Assembly: GCA_036512155.1 (NCBI GenBank) | Contig: DATCBD010000003.1 | Location: 1 to 59,969 of the forward strand | Source: Palsa-739 sp036512155 | Lineage (GTDB): Bacteria; Actinomycetota; Thermoleophilia; Gaiellales; Gaiellaceae | DNA length: 59,969 nt | Reading direction: 5' to 3' | Part shown: positions 32,226 through 40,782 of the stretch, piece by piece | Layout: each line of letters starts with the position of its first letter | Position numbering within the stretch: position 1 is the stretch's first letter | Translations under genes and position numbers: made by a program | Notes under the pieces: generated by a model | What the model was told of the DNA's origin: nothing | The model's input: the letters and a program-made list of their open reading frames with translations, nothing else | Database searches by the model: none

Positions 32226-33366
32226 TCGAGGTCAGGGCGAGGATGTCCGCGAGATGGATGAGACGCGAGGTCGTGCGCGCCACGTACTGCGCGTCCGCCT
32301 CGTCCTCTGCCTCGGGCAGCGTGCGCCAGAGCTCGCGCGCGGCGAGGAGCAGCTCGCGGATCTGGACCAGGTCTTCGGCCTGTCCGTTGCCCTCGTACGT
32401 CGCGTTCAATGCGAGGCCGAGCGCGCCGAACGAGTCCTGCTGGCGGATGAAGAGCAGCGGGAGCGCCATCGACAGGTACTGGTGGATGCGCGCGAGCGGC
32501 ATCGGCTGTGACAAGGTCGCGGACCCTTGCGGAGTCGACGGCTCGAGCGGCGGCGCGCCGTCGGCGATGCGCGTCGCGTTCCCCGATAGCATGTCCGCGA
32601 TCTGTGGCTCGGTCAGTCCCGAGGCGCGCGCGGTGCGGAGCGAGATGAGCAGCGAGTTCGGCTGCGAGCCGTACGGGTAGTCGGACGCATAGACGACTTG
32701 CTCCGGCGGCACGAGGTGGAAGAAGCCGAGCAGGTCGATCGCGCTCCACACCGACGTGTCGAAGAAGACGCCCGCCTTGCCGGCGAAGTGCCCTGCGAGG
32801 CCGGAGAGGTCGGCGATGCCGGCGTGCGCGATGATCAGCTGCGCCTCGGGATAGGCGTCCACGAGCCGGAGCAGGTTGTCCGCGATCGGCGGCAGGCCGC
32901 GGCCGCCGTGGATGAGGATCGGTACGCGCCGCTCCGCCGCGATTGCGAACACGGGCGCGAGACGCTCGTCGTCGAGGAGGAACTTCTGTGCGCGCGGGTG
33001 CAGCTTGATCCCACGGGCGCCGAGGTCGAGGCACCGCTCCGCCTCCGCGATCGGGTCCTCGCTCAGGTCGAGCCGGACGAACGGGATCATGCGGCCCTGC
33101 GACCGCTCGGCGAAGGCGAGTGTGCGGTCGTTCCCGGCGCGGAAGCCCGGGTGCCGGTCGGGCTCGTCCAGGCAGAACACGAAACAGCGCGAGATCCCGT
33201 ACCGGTCGAGCATCGCCTCGAGCTCCTCGTAGCGGCCGACCATGCCGTCGATGTCGTTGCCCAAATGGGTGTGCGCGTCGAAGACGTCCGCCCCGGCGGC
33301 CATCTCCGAGCGCAACTGCGTCTCGAACGCGGCGAAGAGCTCGCGTGCGCGATCCAGCGGCTCCAC
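32218..33366 (-). CDS. Amidohydrolase-family (TIM-barrel) metal-dependent hydrolase
   Basis: 382 residues. FDAHTHLGNDIDG is the first-strand metal motif (H-x-H), GIKLHPRAQKF, ILIHGGRG, LIIAHAG and VYASDYPYGSQP the later metal and acid strands of the amidohydrolase-2/ACMSD-like group. A C-terminal helical tail of about 110 residues follows. It could hydrolyse or decarboxylate a ring product of the co-transcribed molybdenum hydroxylase. GTG 33366 sits six bases after a TAGAGT box. Confidence 0.85.
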   Translation of the reverse strand: MEPLDRARELFAAFETQLRSEMAAGADVFDAHTHLGNDIDGMVGRYEELEAMLDRYGISRCFVFCLDEPDRHPGFRAGNDRTLAFAERSQGRMIPFVRLDLSEDPIAEAERCLDLGARGIKLHPRAQKFLLDDERLAPVFAIAAERRVPILIHGGRGLPPIADNLLRLVDAYPEAQLIIAHAGIADLSGLAGHFAGKAGVFFDTSVWSAIDLLGFFHLVPPEQVVYASDYPYGSQPNSLLISLRTARASGLTEPQIADMLSGNATRIADGAPPLEPSTPQGSATLSQPMPLARIHQYLSMALPLLFIRQQDSFGALGLALNATYEGNGQAEDLVQIRELLLAARELWRTLPEAEDEADAQYVARTTSRLIHLADILALTSNA

Positions 33367-33372
33367 GACCTG

Positions 33373-33390
33373 ACTCTACCCGCGTAGGAT
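33373..33390. promoter_or_regulatory. Divergent leaderless promoter pair
   Basis: On the minus strand TAGAGT (33378-33373) ends six bases before GTG 33366; on the plus strand TAGGAT (33385-33390) ends eight bases before GTG 33399. Both starts lack ribosome sites. Confidence 0.5.
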
Positions 33391-33398
33391 GCGCGTCC

Positions 33399-34538
33399 GT
33401 GGCAGACGTTCTGATCCACGCCGACACCTCCCGGTCTCCGGCGATGCGGCACGAGGTGCCGCTCAGCATCCCGGACCCGTTCCTGTACGTCGAGCACGAC
33501 GGGCGCCGGTCGGCCGTGATCACGGCGTTCGAGCGCGAGCGCGTCGCGGCCGTCGCTCCGGACATCGACCTCCTGCCGCCCGAGCAGTTCGGGATCGACG
33601 AGCTCCTCCGCGGCGGCACCCCGCCGGTCGAGGCAACGCTCGAGGTCTACACGCGGGCGCTGCGCGAGATCGGCGTCACGGAGGCCGCCGTGCCGCCGCA
33701 ATTCCCCGTCGAGCTCGCCGACCACCTGCGCGCCAATGGCGTCACCCTCCGCGTCGAACGGGAGATGTTCGAAGACAGGCGGCGCCGGAAGAACGCGACC
33801 GAGGTCGCCGGGCTCCGCCGCGCGCAGCGCGCATGTGAGGAGGCGCTCGACGTCGCGCGCCAGATGTTGCGCGATTCCCAGCCTGGTGCCGGCGGCGTGC
33901 TCCAGCACGGGGGCGAACCGCTCACGTGCGAGCGGATCAAGGCGGAGATGCAGCAGGTCTTCGTCGAGTGCGGCACAGTCGCCGACGAGTTCATCGTCGC
34001 GCACGGCGCGCAGGGAGCGGTCGGCCACGACATGGGCTCCGGCCCGATCTCGGCCGGCGAGGCGGTCGTCTTCGATCTCTGGCCGCGCGACACGGAGACC
34101 GCGGTGTACACCGACATGACGCGCACGTACGTCGTCGGCGACGTCCCGGACGAGATCCGCGAATACCACCGCCTGTGCAAGGAGGCGCTCGACCGCACGA
34201 CCGCGGCGGCGAAGCCGGGCGTGAACGGCCGCGCCCTCATGCAGATCGCGTGCGACCTCTTCGCCGAGCACGGCTACCCGACGCAGTTGACGAAGAAGCC
34301 GGGCGAGGTGCTCGACAGCGGGTTCTTCCACGGGCTCGGTCACGGCGTCGGCCTCGAGGTGCACGAACGCCCGCGGCTGTCGGTCGTCGGCGACGACCTC
34401 GTTCCCGGCGACGTGATCACGCTCGAGCCCGGCCTGTACCGCGCCGGCTACGGCGGCGTGCGTCTCGAGGACATCCTCCTCGTCACCGAGGACGGGGCCG
34501 AGACGATCACGCAGTACCCGTACGACCTCGAGCCGTAA
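33399..34538 (+). CDS. M24-family aminopeptidase (Xaa-Pro peptidase-like)
   Basis: 379 residues: an N-terminal creatinase-like domain (to about 140) and a pita-bread catalytic domain. Metal ligands are visible: VVFDLWPRDTETAVYTDMTR (two Asp), FFHGLGHGVGL (His), ITLEPGLY (Glu) and VRLEDILLV (Glu). It removes N-terminal residues, often before proline, or acts on small amide compounds. The GTG start is supported by the -10 box and the length. It stands alone between the hydroxylase operon and the acetate genes. Confidence 0.9.
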   Translation: MADVLIHADTSRSPAMRHEVPLSIPDPFLYVEHDGRRSAVITAFERERVAAVAPDIDLLPPEQFGIDELLRGGTPPVEATLEVYTRALREIGVTEAAVPPQFPVELADHLRANGVTLRVEREMFEDRRRRKNATEVAGLRRAQRACEEALDVARQMLRDSQPGAGGVLQHGGEPLTCERIKAEMQQVFVECGTVADEFIVAHGAQGAVGHDMGSGPISAGEAVVFDLWPRDTETAVYTDMTRTYVVGDVPDEIREYHRLCKEALDRTTAAAKPGVNGRALMQIACDLFAEHGYPTQLTKKPGEVLDSGFFHGLGHGVGLEVHERPRLSVVGDDLVPGDVITLEPGLYRAGYGGVRLEDILLVTEDGAETITQYPYDLEP

Positions 34539-34580
34539 GCGGGCCTGATCGCATTCCGCTTGACGCGGTTGGGGCGGATG

Positions 34581-34593
34581 GGTGAAAGTCACC
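34581..34593. promoter_or_regulatory. Short palindrome upstream of the acetate permease
   Basis: GGTGA-AAG-TCACC is a perfect 5-bp inverted repeat, followed by another TGTCACA at 34596-34602. Half-sites resemble CRP-type TGTGA, but the spacing is not canonical. A TTGACG lies at 34560. A regulator site for the acetate genes is possible. Confidence 0.3.
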
Positions 34594-34661
34594 AATGTCA
34601 CATCGGCGTCGAGCTGCGGCCCGAGGGGTCGTACGCCGCGCCGAACAACGGGGAGGGTTGC

Positions 34662-35306
34662 ATGAGCACGATGACCCCTGAGCGGCCTGCTGTGACGGTG
34701 GTGGAGAGCACTCCCGTCGCCGACCCGGCCGCGCTGGGACTGGCAGGGTTCGCGCTAACGACGTTCCTGCTGAGCGGGCACACCGCCTCGTGGATCCCGG
34801 ATCTCATCTGGGTGGGCCCCGCGATCTTCTACGGCGGGCTGGCTCAGCTGCTCGCCGGCATGTGGGAGTTCAGGAACCGGAACATCTTCGGTGCCACCGC
34901 GTTCTCGACGTATGGCGCCTTCTGGATGAGCTTCGGCCTCTTCGTCATCCTCGCGCTGACGACGAACTTCCTCAGCAGCTACAAGGGCGGAGACCTCGAC
35001 AACGCCGCCGCGTGGTTCGTGTTCGCGTTCTTGATGTTCAACACGTACATGCTCATCGGCAGCATGCGTGTGAACATGGCCGTCTTCACCGTGTTCCTCA
35101 CGCTGGAGATCACCGAGATCCTCCTTGTGATCGGGCACTTCGAATCCGCGCACACGGCCGGGGCGCACCTGTGGTGGCTACACGCCGGTGGCTGGATGGG
35201 GATCGCCACCGCCGCCGCCGCCTGGTACACGTCCGCAGCGATCGTCCTCAACAACCAGGCGGGCCGGACCGTCCTCCCGGTGGGCGGGCGGCTGCTGGCG
35301 GCCTGA
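34662..35306 (+). CDS. satP: Acetate/succinate permease (AceTr/SatP, GPR1-FUN34-YaaH family)
   Basis: 214 residues with six membrane helices. ADPAALGLAGFALTTFLLS matches the family N-terminal NPAPLGL motif, and GPAIFYGGLAQLLAGMWEFRNRNIFGATAFSTYGAFW is its core. It takes up acetate (and sometimes succinate) with protons. The ATG at 34662 follows GGGAGGG; an upstream extension to 34560 is not needed. The acetyl-CoA synthetase gene starts 41 bases downstream, a direct uptake-activation pair. Confidence 0.93.
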   Translation: MSTMTPERPAVTVVESTPVADPAALGLAGFALTTFLLSGHTASWIPDLIWVGPAIFYGGLAQLLAGMWEFRNRNIFGATAFSTYGAFWMSFGLFVILALTTNFLSSYKGGDLDNAAAWFVFAFLMFNTYMLIGSMRVNMAVFTVFLTLEITEILLVIGHFESAHTAGAHLWWLHAGGWMGIATAAAAWYTSAAIVLNNQAGRTVLPVGGRLLAA

Positions 35307-35347
35307 CCTAGGATCACGAAGCAGACGCCCACGAAGAGGAGGCGATC

Positions 35348-37321
35348 TTGGCGACCGAAACGAGTCACGCAATCGACACGATGCTCCTGGAGGAGCGGCG
35401 TTATCCGCCCCCTCCGGAGTTCGCGAAGCAGGCGAACGCGCAGGCGGACATCTACGACCAGGACTTCGAGACGTTCTGGGAGCGTGAGGGCCGCGAGCGG
35501 GTGTCGTGGTTCGAGCCGTTCTCCAAGCTGTACGAGTGGGAGCCTCCGTACGCGAAGTTCTTCCTCGGTGGGAAGCTGAACGTCTGCTTCAACTGCGTCG
35601 ACCGGCACGTCGACGCGGGGAAGGGCTCGAAAGTCGCCTATTACTGGGAGGGCGAGCCGGAGGGCGATCGACGGGAGATCACGTACGCCGATCTCCAGAA
35701 GGACGTCGTCCGGTTCGCCAACGCCCTGAAGAAGGTCGGCGTGACGAAGGGGACGCCCGTAGCCATCTATATGGGCATGGTTCCGGAGCTCGCCGTCGCG
35801 ATGCTCGCATGCACCCGGCTCGGGGCCCCGCACACGGTCGTCTTCGGCGGCTTCTCGGCCGACTCGCTCTCCGGTCGCATGAACGACATGAAGTGCGAGG
35901 TCCTCATCACGCAGGACGAGGCGTGGCGTCGCGGGACGACCGTGCCGTTGAAGAAGACGGCCGACGAGGCGATGGCGGCGGCGCCTGGGGTGAAGCACAG
36001 CGTCGTCCTGCGTCGCACCGGCGGCGACGTGGCGATGCAGGATGGGCGCGACCACTGGTTGCACGACCTCGAGGAAGATGTGTCGGACGATCCGTCGTCG
36101 TGCCCGTGCGAGCCGATGGACAGTGAGGACCTGCTCTTCCTCATGTACACGAGCGGGACGACCGCGAAGCCGAAGGGGATCATCCACACGACGGCCGGCT
36201 ACCTCGTCGGCGTGGCGGCGACGCACCACTACATCTTCGACCTGAAGCGGGACGAGGACGTGTACTGGTGCGCCGCGGACATCGGCTGGATCACCGGCCA
36301 CAGTTACATCGTGTACGGACCGCTCTGCAATCAGGCGACCTCGATCATGTACGAGGGAACGCCGGACTTCCCGGACAAGGAGCGGTGGTGGTCGATCGTC
36401 GAGCGGTACAAGGCGACGATTCTGTACACCGCGCCGACGGCGATCCGCTCGCACATGAAGTGGGGACCGCAGTACGCCAAGCAGCACGACCTGTCCTCGC
36501 TCCGTCTGCTCGGGTCGGTGGGGGAGCCGATCAACCCGGAGGCGTGGATCTGGTACCGCGAGAACATCGGCGCCGACCGGACGCCGATCGTGGACACGTG
36601 GTGGCAGACCGAGACCGGAATGATCCTCATCACCCCGCTGCCCGGCGTGACGACGCTGAAGCCCGGCTCGGCCACGAGGCCCTTTCCGGGCGTCGACGCG
36701 GCGGTCTACGACGAGCAGGGCAAGGAGGTCGGCCCGGGCGGTGGCGGCTATCTCGTCCTCAAGCGGCCGTGGCCGGCGATGCTGCGGGGCATCTTCGGCG
36801 ACGACCAGCGCTACCGGGAGACGTACTGGTCGAAGTACGACAAGGTGTACTTCGCCGGCGACGGAGCGCGGATCGACGCGGACGAGGACTTCTGGCTCCT
36901 GGGCCGCGTCGACGACGTGATGAACGTGTCGGGCCATCGCATCTCGACGATCGAGGTGGAGTCGGCGCTCGTCGATCATCACGACGTGGCCGAGGCGGCC
37001 GTGACGTCCCGCGCGGACTCCGTCACCGGAGAGGCGATTGTCGCGTACGTCACGCTCAAGTCCGGCATCGAGACGTCGGTCGAGAAGCTCGAGGAGCTGC
37101 GCAACCACGTTGCGCAGAAGATCGGGGCGATCGCGAAGCCGGCGAACATCGTGTTCACACCGGAACTGCCGAAGACCCGCAGCGGAAAGATCATGCGCCG
37201 CCTGCTGCGGGACGTCGCCAACAAGAGGCAGTTGGGAGACACGACGACGCTCGCCGACCCGACGGTGGTCGAGGAGATCAAGAGCCGGGCCGAAGCGGAG
37301 GCGAGTGGCGACGACGGATAG
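35348..37321 (+). CDS. acs: Acetyl-CoA synthetase (AMP-forming)
   Basis: 657 residues, the usual length. YTSGTTAKPKGI is the P-loop of adenylate-forming enzymes, WWQTETGMILITP the A5 motif, and PKTRSGKIMRRLLR contains Lys614, the lysine that acetylation silences in known Acs enzymes. TTG 35348 is the start: GAGGAGG sits six bases upstream. It makes acetyl-CoA from acetate, ATP and CoA. With satP it feeds the TCA/glyoxylate routes and the pyruvate synthase at the left of the window. Confidence 0.96.
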   Translation: MATETSHAIDTMLLEERRYPPPPEFAKQANAQADIYDQDFETFWEREGRERVSWFEPFSKLYEWEPPYAKFFLGGKLNVCFNCVDRHVDAGKGSKVAYYWEGEPEGDRREITYADLQKDVVRFANALKKVGVTKGTPVAIYMGMVPELAVAMLACTRLGAPHTVVFGGFSADSLSGRMNDMKCEVLITQDEAWRRGTTVPLKKTADEAMAAAPGVKHSVVLRRTGGDVAMQDGRDHWLHDLEEDVSDDPSSCPCEPMDSEDLLFLMYTSGTTAKPKGIIHTTAGYLVGVAATHHYIFDLKRDEDVYWCAADIGWITGHSYIVYGPLCNQATSIMYEGTPDFPDKERWWSIVERYKATILYTAPTAIRSHMKWGPQYAKQHDLSSLRLLGSVGEPINPEAWIWYRENIGADRTPIVDTWWQTETGMILITPLPGVTTLKPGSATRPFPGVDAAVYDEQGKEVGPGGGGYLVLKRPWPAMLRGIFGDDQRYRETYWSKYDKVYFAGDGARIDADEDFWLLGRVDDVMNVSGHRISTIEVESALVDHHDVAEAAVTSRADSVTGEAIVAYVTLKSGIETSVEKLEELRNHVAQKIGAIAKPANIVFTPELPKTRSGKIMRRLLRDVANKRQLGDTTTLADPTVVEEIKSRAEAEASGDDG

Positions 37322-37742
37322 GGAGCTCGGCGTCGAGCTCTTCAACAGGACCTGGGCTCTCCTCGAGAGTCCAGGTCCTGATCCCGACGAGCTCGTGCAC
37401 TGCGCGCACGCCTCCGCCTATCACTGGATGCAGGTCGGGACGGCTGCGAACCGCGCACGCAGCGAGTGGCAGTGCGCGCGCGTCTACGCGGTGCTCGGTC
37501 GCGCCGAGCCGGCGCTCCATCATGCACGCCGCTGCCTCGAGCTGTGCGAGTCGGCGCCGGACGAGATCGAGGAGTTCGACCTCCCGTTCGCGTGCGAGGC
37601 GATGGCGCGCGCGTACACGGTCGCCGGCGATGCGGCTGCGGCACGCGAATGGCTCGACCGCGCCCGCGCGGCGGGCGAGAAGATCGCCGACGAGGACGAT
37701 CGCGTCCTCCTCGAGGCCGATCTCGCAAATATCACCCTGTAG
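37305..37742 (+). CDS. Small TPR-like protein coupled to acs
   Basis: 145 residues from GTG 37305, which overlaps the acs stop by 17 bases and has a GGAGGCGA site. The whole chain is paired amphipathic helices (LVHCAHASAYHWMQVG, RVYAVLGRAEPALHHARR, CEAMARAYTVAGDAAAAREW), about three TPR units. TPR proteins bind partners; co-translation suggests association with Acs, though that is only positional. The frame extends upstream to 37038 inside acs, but that part is shadow. Confidence 0.75.
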   Translation: MATTDRELGVELFNRTWALLESPGPDPDELVHCAHASAYHWMQVGTAANRARSEWQCARVYAVLGRAEPALHHARRCLELCESAPDEIEEFDLPFACEAMARAYTVAGDAAAAREWLDRARAAGEKIADEDDRVLLEADLANITL

Positions 37743-37832
37743 GGAATCGTTTCCCGTCCGAGAACTGTTGTAGAAGAAAGCTCCACACGTTTCCCGGCCG
37801 GGTTGAAAGCACTCTGACGGGCGGCTCCGGGC
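37743..37832. other. Convergent intergenic gap
   Basis: 90 bases between two converging genes. A short GGGAA/TTCCC stem (37742-37755) is the only structure I see; no clear terminator with a T-run. Confidence 0.4.
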
Positions 37833-39113
37833 CTAGGTGCTGACTGGACCGCCGACCGAGGCCGATTCTCTCTCCGCATCCTCGAGCACGCGGATGCGCC
37901 TGAGCGGCGACGGCAGCAGCGCGATGAACGCCAGCGAGGCTCCGATCGCGCCGATCCACAGGGCGGTGCGCAGTCCGAGCGCCGATCCGAGCGCGCCGCC
38001 GATGAGCCCGCCGAACGGCATGACGCCCCACACGACGAATCGCCGCGAAGCGTTCGTCCGTCCGAGCATGCGGTCGGGCGTGATCGCCTGGATAAGGCTG
38101 ATGCCGTTGACGTTCATGCCGAGGGCGCAGAAGCCGTACACGAGCTGGGCGGTGACGATGAACGGGATCGCGTAGCCGCCACGGGCGAGCGGGATGAGCA
38201 GGAGCGCGACGCCGCTGAGTGCGGCCAGCGCGATGACCGTCGGACCGATGCCGAAAACGCGCGCCATGCGCGTCGCCGTCAGTGCGCCGGCGAGCGTGCC
38301 GACGTTCGCGAGGGAGAGGACGAGGCCGATCGTCGCCGCGCTGAGGTGCAGATCGCGCACGGCGAACACGAGGAAGATCGAGAACAGCACGATCGAGAAG
38401 AAGTTGCTCACCGCCACGAACACGAGAAACGGGCGCATGATCGGGTGGCCGACGACGAAGCGGAGGCCCTCGGCGATCTCTTCGCGCATGCGCCGGCGCG
38501 CGGTCGCGAGCGCCTCGGGCAGCACCTCGACCCGTCGAATGGCGCTCATCAGCAGTGCGGACCCGACGAAACTCGCTGCGTCGACCGCGATCGCGTACGG
38601 GGCGGTGATCGCGCCGACGAGGAGGCCGGCGAGACCGGGCCCGGCGATCTGCGCGCCGGAGCGGGTCGTCTCGAGCTTCGAGTTCGCGTCGCCGAGCTCC
38701 GCGCGCTCGACGATCGACGGCAGATACGACTGGTAGGAGACGTCGAAGAACACCGTCAGCGTCCCTGTTGTGAAGCCGACGGCGTAGAGCTGCGGCAGCG
38801 TCAGTCCGTGGAACGCGTACGCGATCGGGATCGATGCCAGCGCGGCGCCCCGGCCCCAGTCGGAGGCAATCATGAGCGGCCGCCGGCGCAAGCGGTCCAC
38901 CCAGACGCCGGCGGGCAGGCTGAAGAGGACGAACGGGAGCAGATCGACGACGTTCAGCGCAGCGACTTCGAAGGTCGTCGCATGGAGAACGAAGATCGCG
39001 GCGAGCGGCAGAGCAAGGCCGGTGACCTGCGATCCGACCTGGCTGACGCTCTGCGCTCCCCACAGGAGAAGGAAGTCGCGGTTGTGCCACAGCGGTCCCC
39101 GCGGGCGGCGCAC
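37833..39113 (-). CDS. MFS transporter (MFS_3/enterobactin-exporter-like)
   Basis: 426 residues, twelve membrane helices. HNRDFLLLWGAQSVSQVGSQVTGLALPLAA at the start and VWVDRLRRRPLMIASDWGRG between helices 2 and 3 are hallmarks of this proton-driven export group. The substrate is unknown; homologues export siderophores or macrolides. It begins with GTG 39113, ten bases after the M16 peptidase stop. Confidence 0.9.
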   Translation of the reverse strand: MRRPRGPLWHNRDFLLLWGAQSVSQVGSQVTGLALPLAAIFVLHATTFEVAALNVVDLLPFVLFSLPAGVWVDRLRRRPLMIASDWGRGAALASIPIAYAFHGLTLPQLYAVGFTTGTLTVFFDVSYQSYLPSIVERAELGDANSKLETTRSGAQIAGPGLAGLLVGAITAPYAIAVDAASFVGSALLMSAIRRVEVLPEALATARRRMREEIAEGLRFVVGHPIMRPFLVFVAVSNFFSIVLFSIFLVFAVRDLHLSAATIGLVLSLANVGTLAGALTATRMARVFGIGPTVIALAALSGVALLLIPLARGGYAIPFIVTAQLVYGFCALGMNVNGISLIQAITPDRMLGRTNASRRFVVWGVMPFGGLIGGALGSALGLRTALWIGAIGASLAFIALLPSPLRRIRVLEDAERESASVGGPVST

Positions 39114-39122
39114 CCGCGGAGC

Positions 39123-40379
39123 TTAGAGCAGCTTCTCGAACCTCTCCGCGTCGTCGAACGGGCCGATCACTGCCACCCGCAGCTTGTCTTCGGCCAGCAG
39201 ATCCTGGGCGACGCGCTGCACGTCCTCGGCCGTCACCGCGGAGATTCCGGCCAGCACCTCCTCCGGATCGGGCGCGCGTCCCTCGAGCACTTCCTTGCGC
39301 AGTCCGAAGCTGATCAGGCCCTGTGGGTTCTCGAGCTGGAGGACGAAGCGGCCCTTCGAGAAGCTGCGCGCCTTCTCCAGCTCCTCGGCGGGGACGGCAG
39401 TGGTCATTCCCTTCAGCTCGGTCGCGATCGTCCTCAGCGCCTCGTCGATGCGGGTGATGTCGACGCCCGCCTGCGAGTACAGCGATCCCGCGTCGGTGTA
39501 GCTGTGGTTGACGCCGTACACGTAATAGGCGAGCCCGCGGCGCTCGCGCACCTCGGTGAAGAGCCGTGAAGACATCCCGCCGCCGAGGACGGTGGCCAGC
39601 ATCTGCAGCGCATACCGGTCGGGATGTTCGAGCGGATAGCTCGGAACGCCGACGACGACGTGCGCCTGGTCGGACGCCTTCGTGAAGACCTTCACGCGTC
39701 CGTTCATGTAGCCCTGCACGGGCGACGGCGCGCCCGTCGTGGACGCGGGCAGGTCGCCGAGCAGCGCGCTGACCTGCTCGACCGCGTCGTCGCCGATGCG
39801 GCCGGCGATGCCGACGACCATGCGCTCCGGGTGGTACCAGCGCTCGAGATATCCCATGAACGTCTCGCGGGTCGCCGCGCGCACCGTCTCCTTCTTGCCG
39901 ATGATGTCCCAGCCGAGCGGCTGGTCGCCGTACAGCAGCTCGTCGTACACGCCGCCGATGTAGTCGCGCGGCGTGTCGAAGTACATGTTCATCTCCTCGA
40001 CGATGACGCCCTTCTCGCGGTCGATCTCCCCGCTGTCGAAGCGCGAGTTGCGCAACATGTCGACGAGCACGTCGAGCGCAACGTCGCGATGATCCGCGGC
40101 GCACCTGACGAAGTACGCGGTCGACTCCTTGCTCGTGAACGCGTTGAACTCGCCGCCGATCGAGTCGATCTCGCCGGCGATCGCGCGCGCGTCCGGCCGC
40201 CGCTCCGTCCCCTTGAAGAACATGTGCTCGGAGAAGTGCGCGATGCCGTTCGTTTCCGGCGTCTCGTAGCGGGAGCCGGCGGCGATCATGACCATGCACG
40301 TCACTGACTGCGCGTACGGGAGGTTGGCGGTCAGGATCCGCAGGCCGTTGTCCAGGACGTGCCGCTCGAACGTGCTCAT
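39123..40379 (-). CDS. M16-family zinc peptidase (processing-peptidase-like)
   Basis: 418 residues. HFSEHMFFKGT has the inverted zinc motif H-x-x-E-H (His48, Glu51, His52), with the distal Glu in DREKGVIVEEMNMYFD. The second half, with GGGMSSRLFTEVRERRGLAYYV, is the R/Y motif domain. It resembles bacterial relatives of mitochondrial processing peptidase, acting on peptides in the cytosol. The ATG at 40379 overlaps the thioesterase stop by four bases. Confidence 0.93.
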   Translation of the reverse strand: MSTFERHVLDNGLRILTANLPYAQSVTCMVMIAAGSRYETPETNGIAHFSEHMFFKGTERRPDARAIAGEIDSIGGEFNAFTSKESTAYFVRCAADHRDVALDVLVDMLRNSRFDSGEIDREKGVIVEEMNMYFDTPRDYIGGVYDELLYGDQPLGWDIIGKKETVRAATRETFMGYLERWYHPERMVVGIAGRIGDDAVEQVSALLGDLPASTTGAPSPVQGYMNGRVKVFTKASDQAHVVVGVPSYPLEHPDRYALQMLATVLGGGMSSRLFTEVRERRGLAYYVYGVNHSYTDAGSLYSQAGVDITRIDEALRTIATELKGMTTAVPAEELEKARSFSKGRFVLQLENPQGLISFGLRKEVLEGRAPDPEEVLAGISAVTAEDVQRVAQDLLAEDKLRVAVIGPFDDAERFEKLL

Positions 40380-40759
40380 GCGCTCAGTCTCCTCTTCCAG
40401 CGGTCGGGCACGGGAATGCTCTCGCCCCGCGCGTAGTCGTAGCCGACGAGGACGCTCTTCGCTTCCGCGACGACGCGTCCCTCGGACTGCAATTCGTACT
40501 CCAGCACGAAGCTCTTCGTCCCGGCCCGCACGGGGCGCACGCCGATGTCGACCACCTCGCCGACGCCGACCTGGGCGCGGAAGTCGATCTCCGTCCGGGC
40601 GAGGATGACGTCGCGCAGCGGCATCTCCTCGTCCTCGCCGAACCACGCCAGGCGGGCCTGCTCGAGGTACGTCGAGAAGACCGCGTTGTTCACGTGGCCC
40701 ATGCCGTCGAGATCGCGAAAACGCACCGTCTCGCGGTGCACGAACGGATACCCCTCCAC
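40376..40759 (-). CDS. Acyl-CoA thioesterase (hotdog fold, 4HBT-like)
   Basis: 127 residues. VRFRDLDGMGHVNNAVFSTYLEQAR is the FcbC/YbgC-type active-site helix, with Asp in DLDGMGHVNN as catalytic acid. It hydrolyses an acyl-CoA of unknown chain type. It heads a small unit with the M16 peptidase. GTG 40759 is divergent from the SIS gene, and a TATACC on the minus strand overlaps the TATAGA box of the plus strand. Confidence 0.9.
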   Translation of the reverse strand: MEGYPFVHRETVRFRDLDGMGHVNNAVFSTYLEQARLAWFGEDEEMPLRDVILARTEIDFRAQVGVGEVVDIGVRPVRAGTKSFVLEYELQSEGRVVAEAKSVLVGYDYARGESIPVPDRWKRRLSA

Positions 40760-40770
40760 CCGTTCGATGG

Positions 40771-40776
40771 TATAGA
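40771..40776 (+). promoter_or_regulatory. -10 box for leaderless SIS-domain gene
   Basis: TATAGA ends six bases before GTG 40783; its complement overlaps a TATACC facing the thioesterase gene. Confidence 0.5.
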
Positions 40777-40782
40777 CGCACT

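Noticed and set aside
34979..37345. 788-codon minus-strand frame over satP and acs
   Set aside because: Antisense shadow of acs; composition dominated by Arg, Asp, Val and His with no domain.
37732..40299. 855-codon minus-strand frame over the MFS and M16 genes
   Set aside because: Off-frame reading of two genuine genes on the same strand; low complexity.
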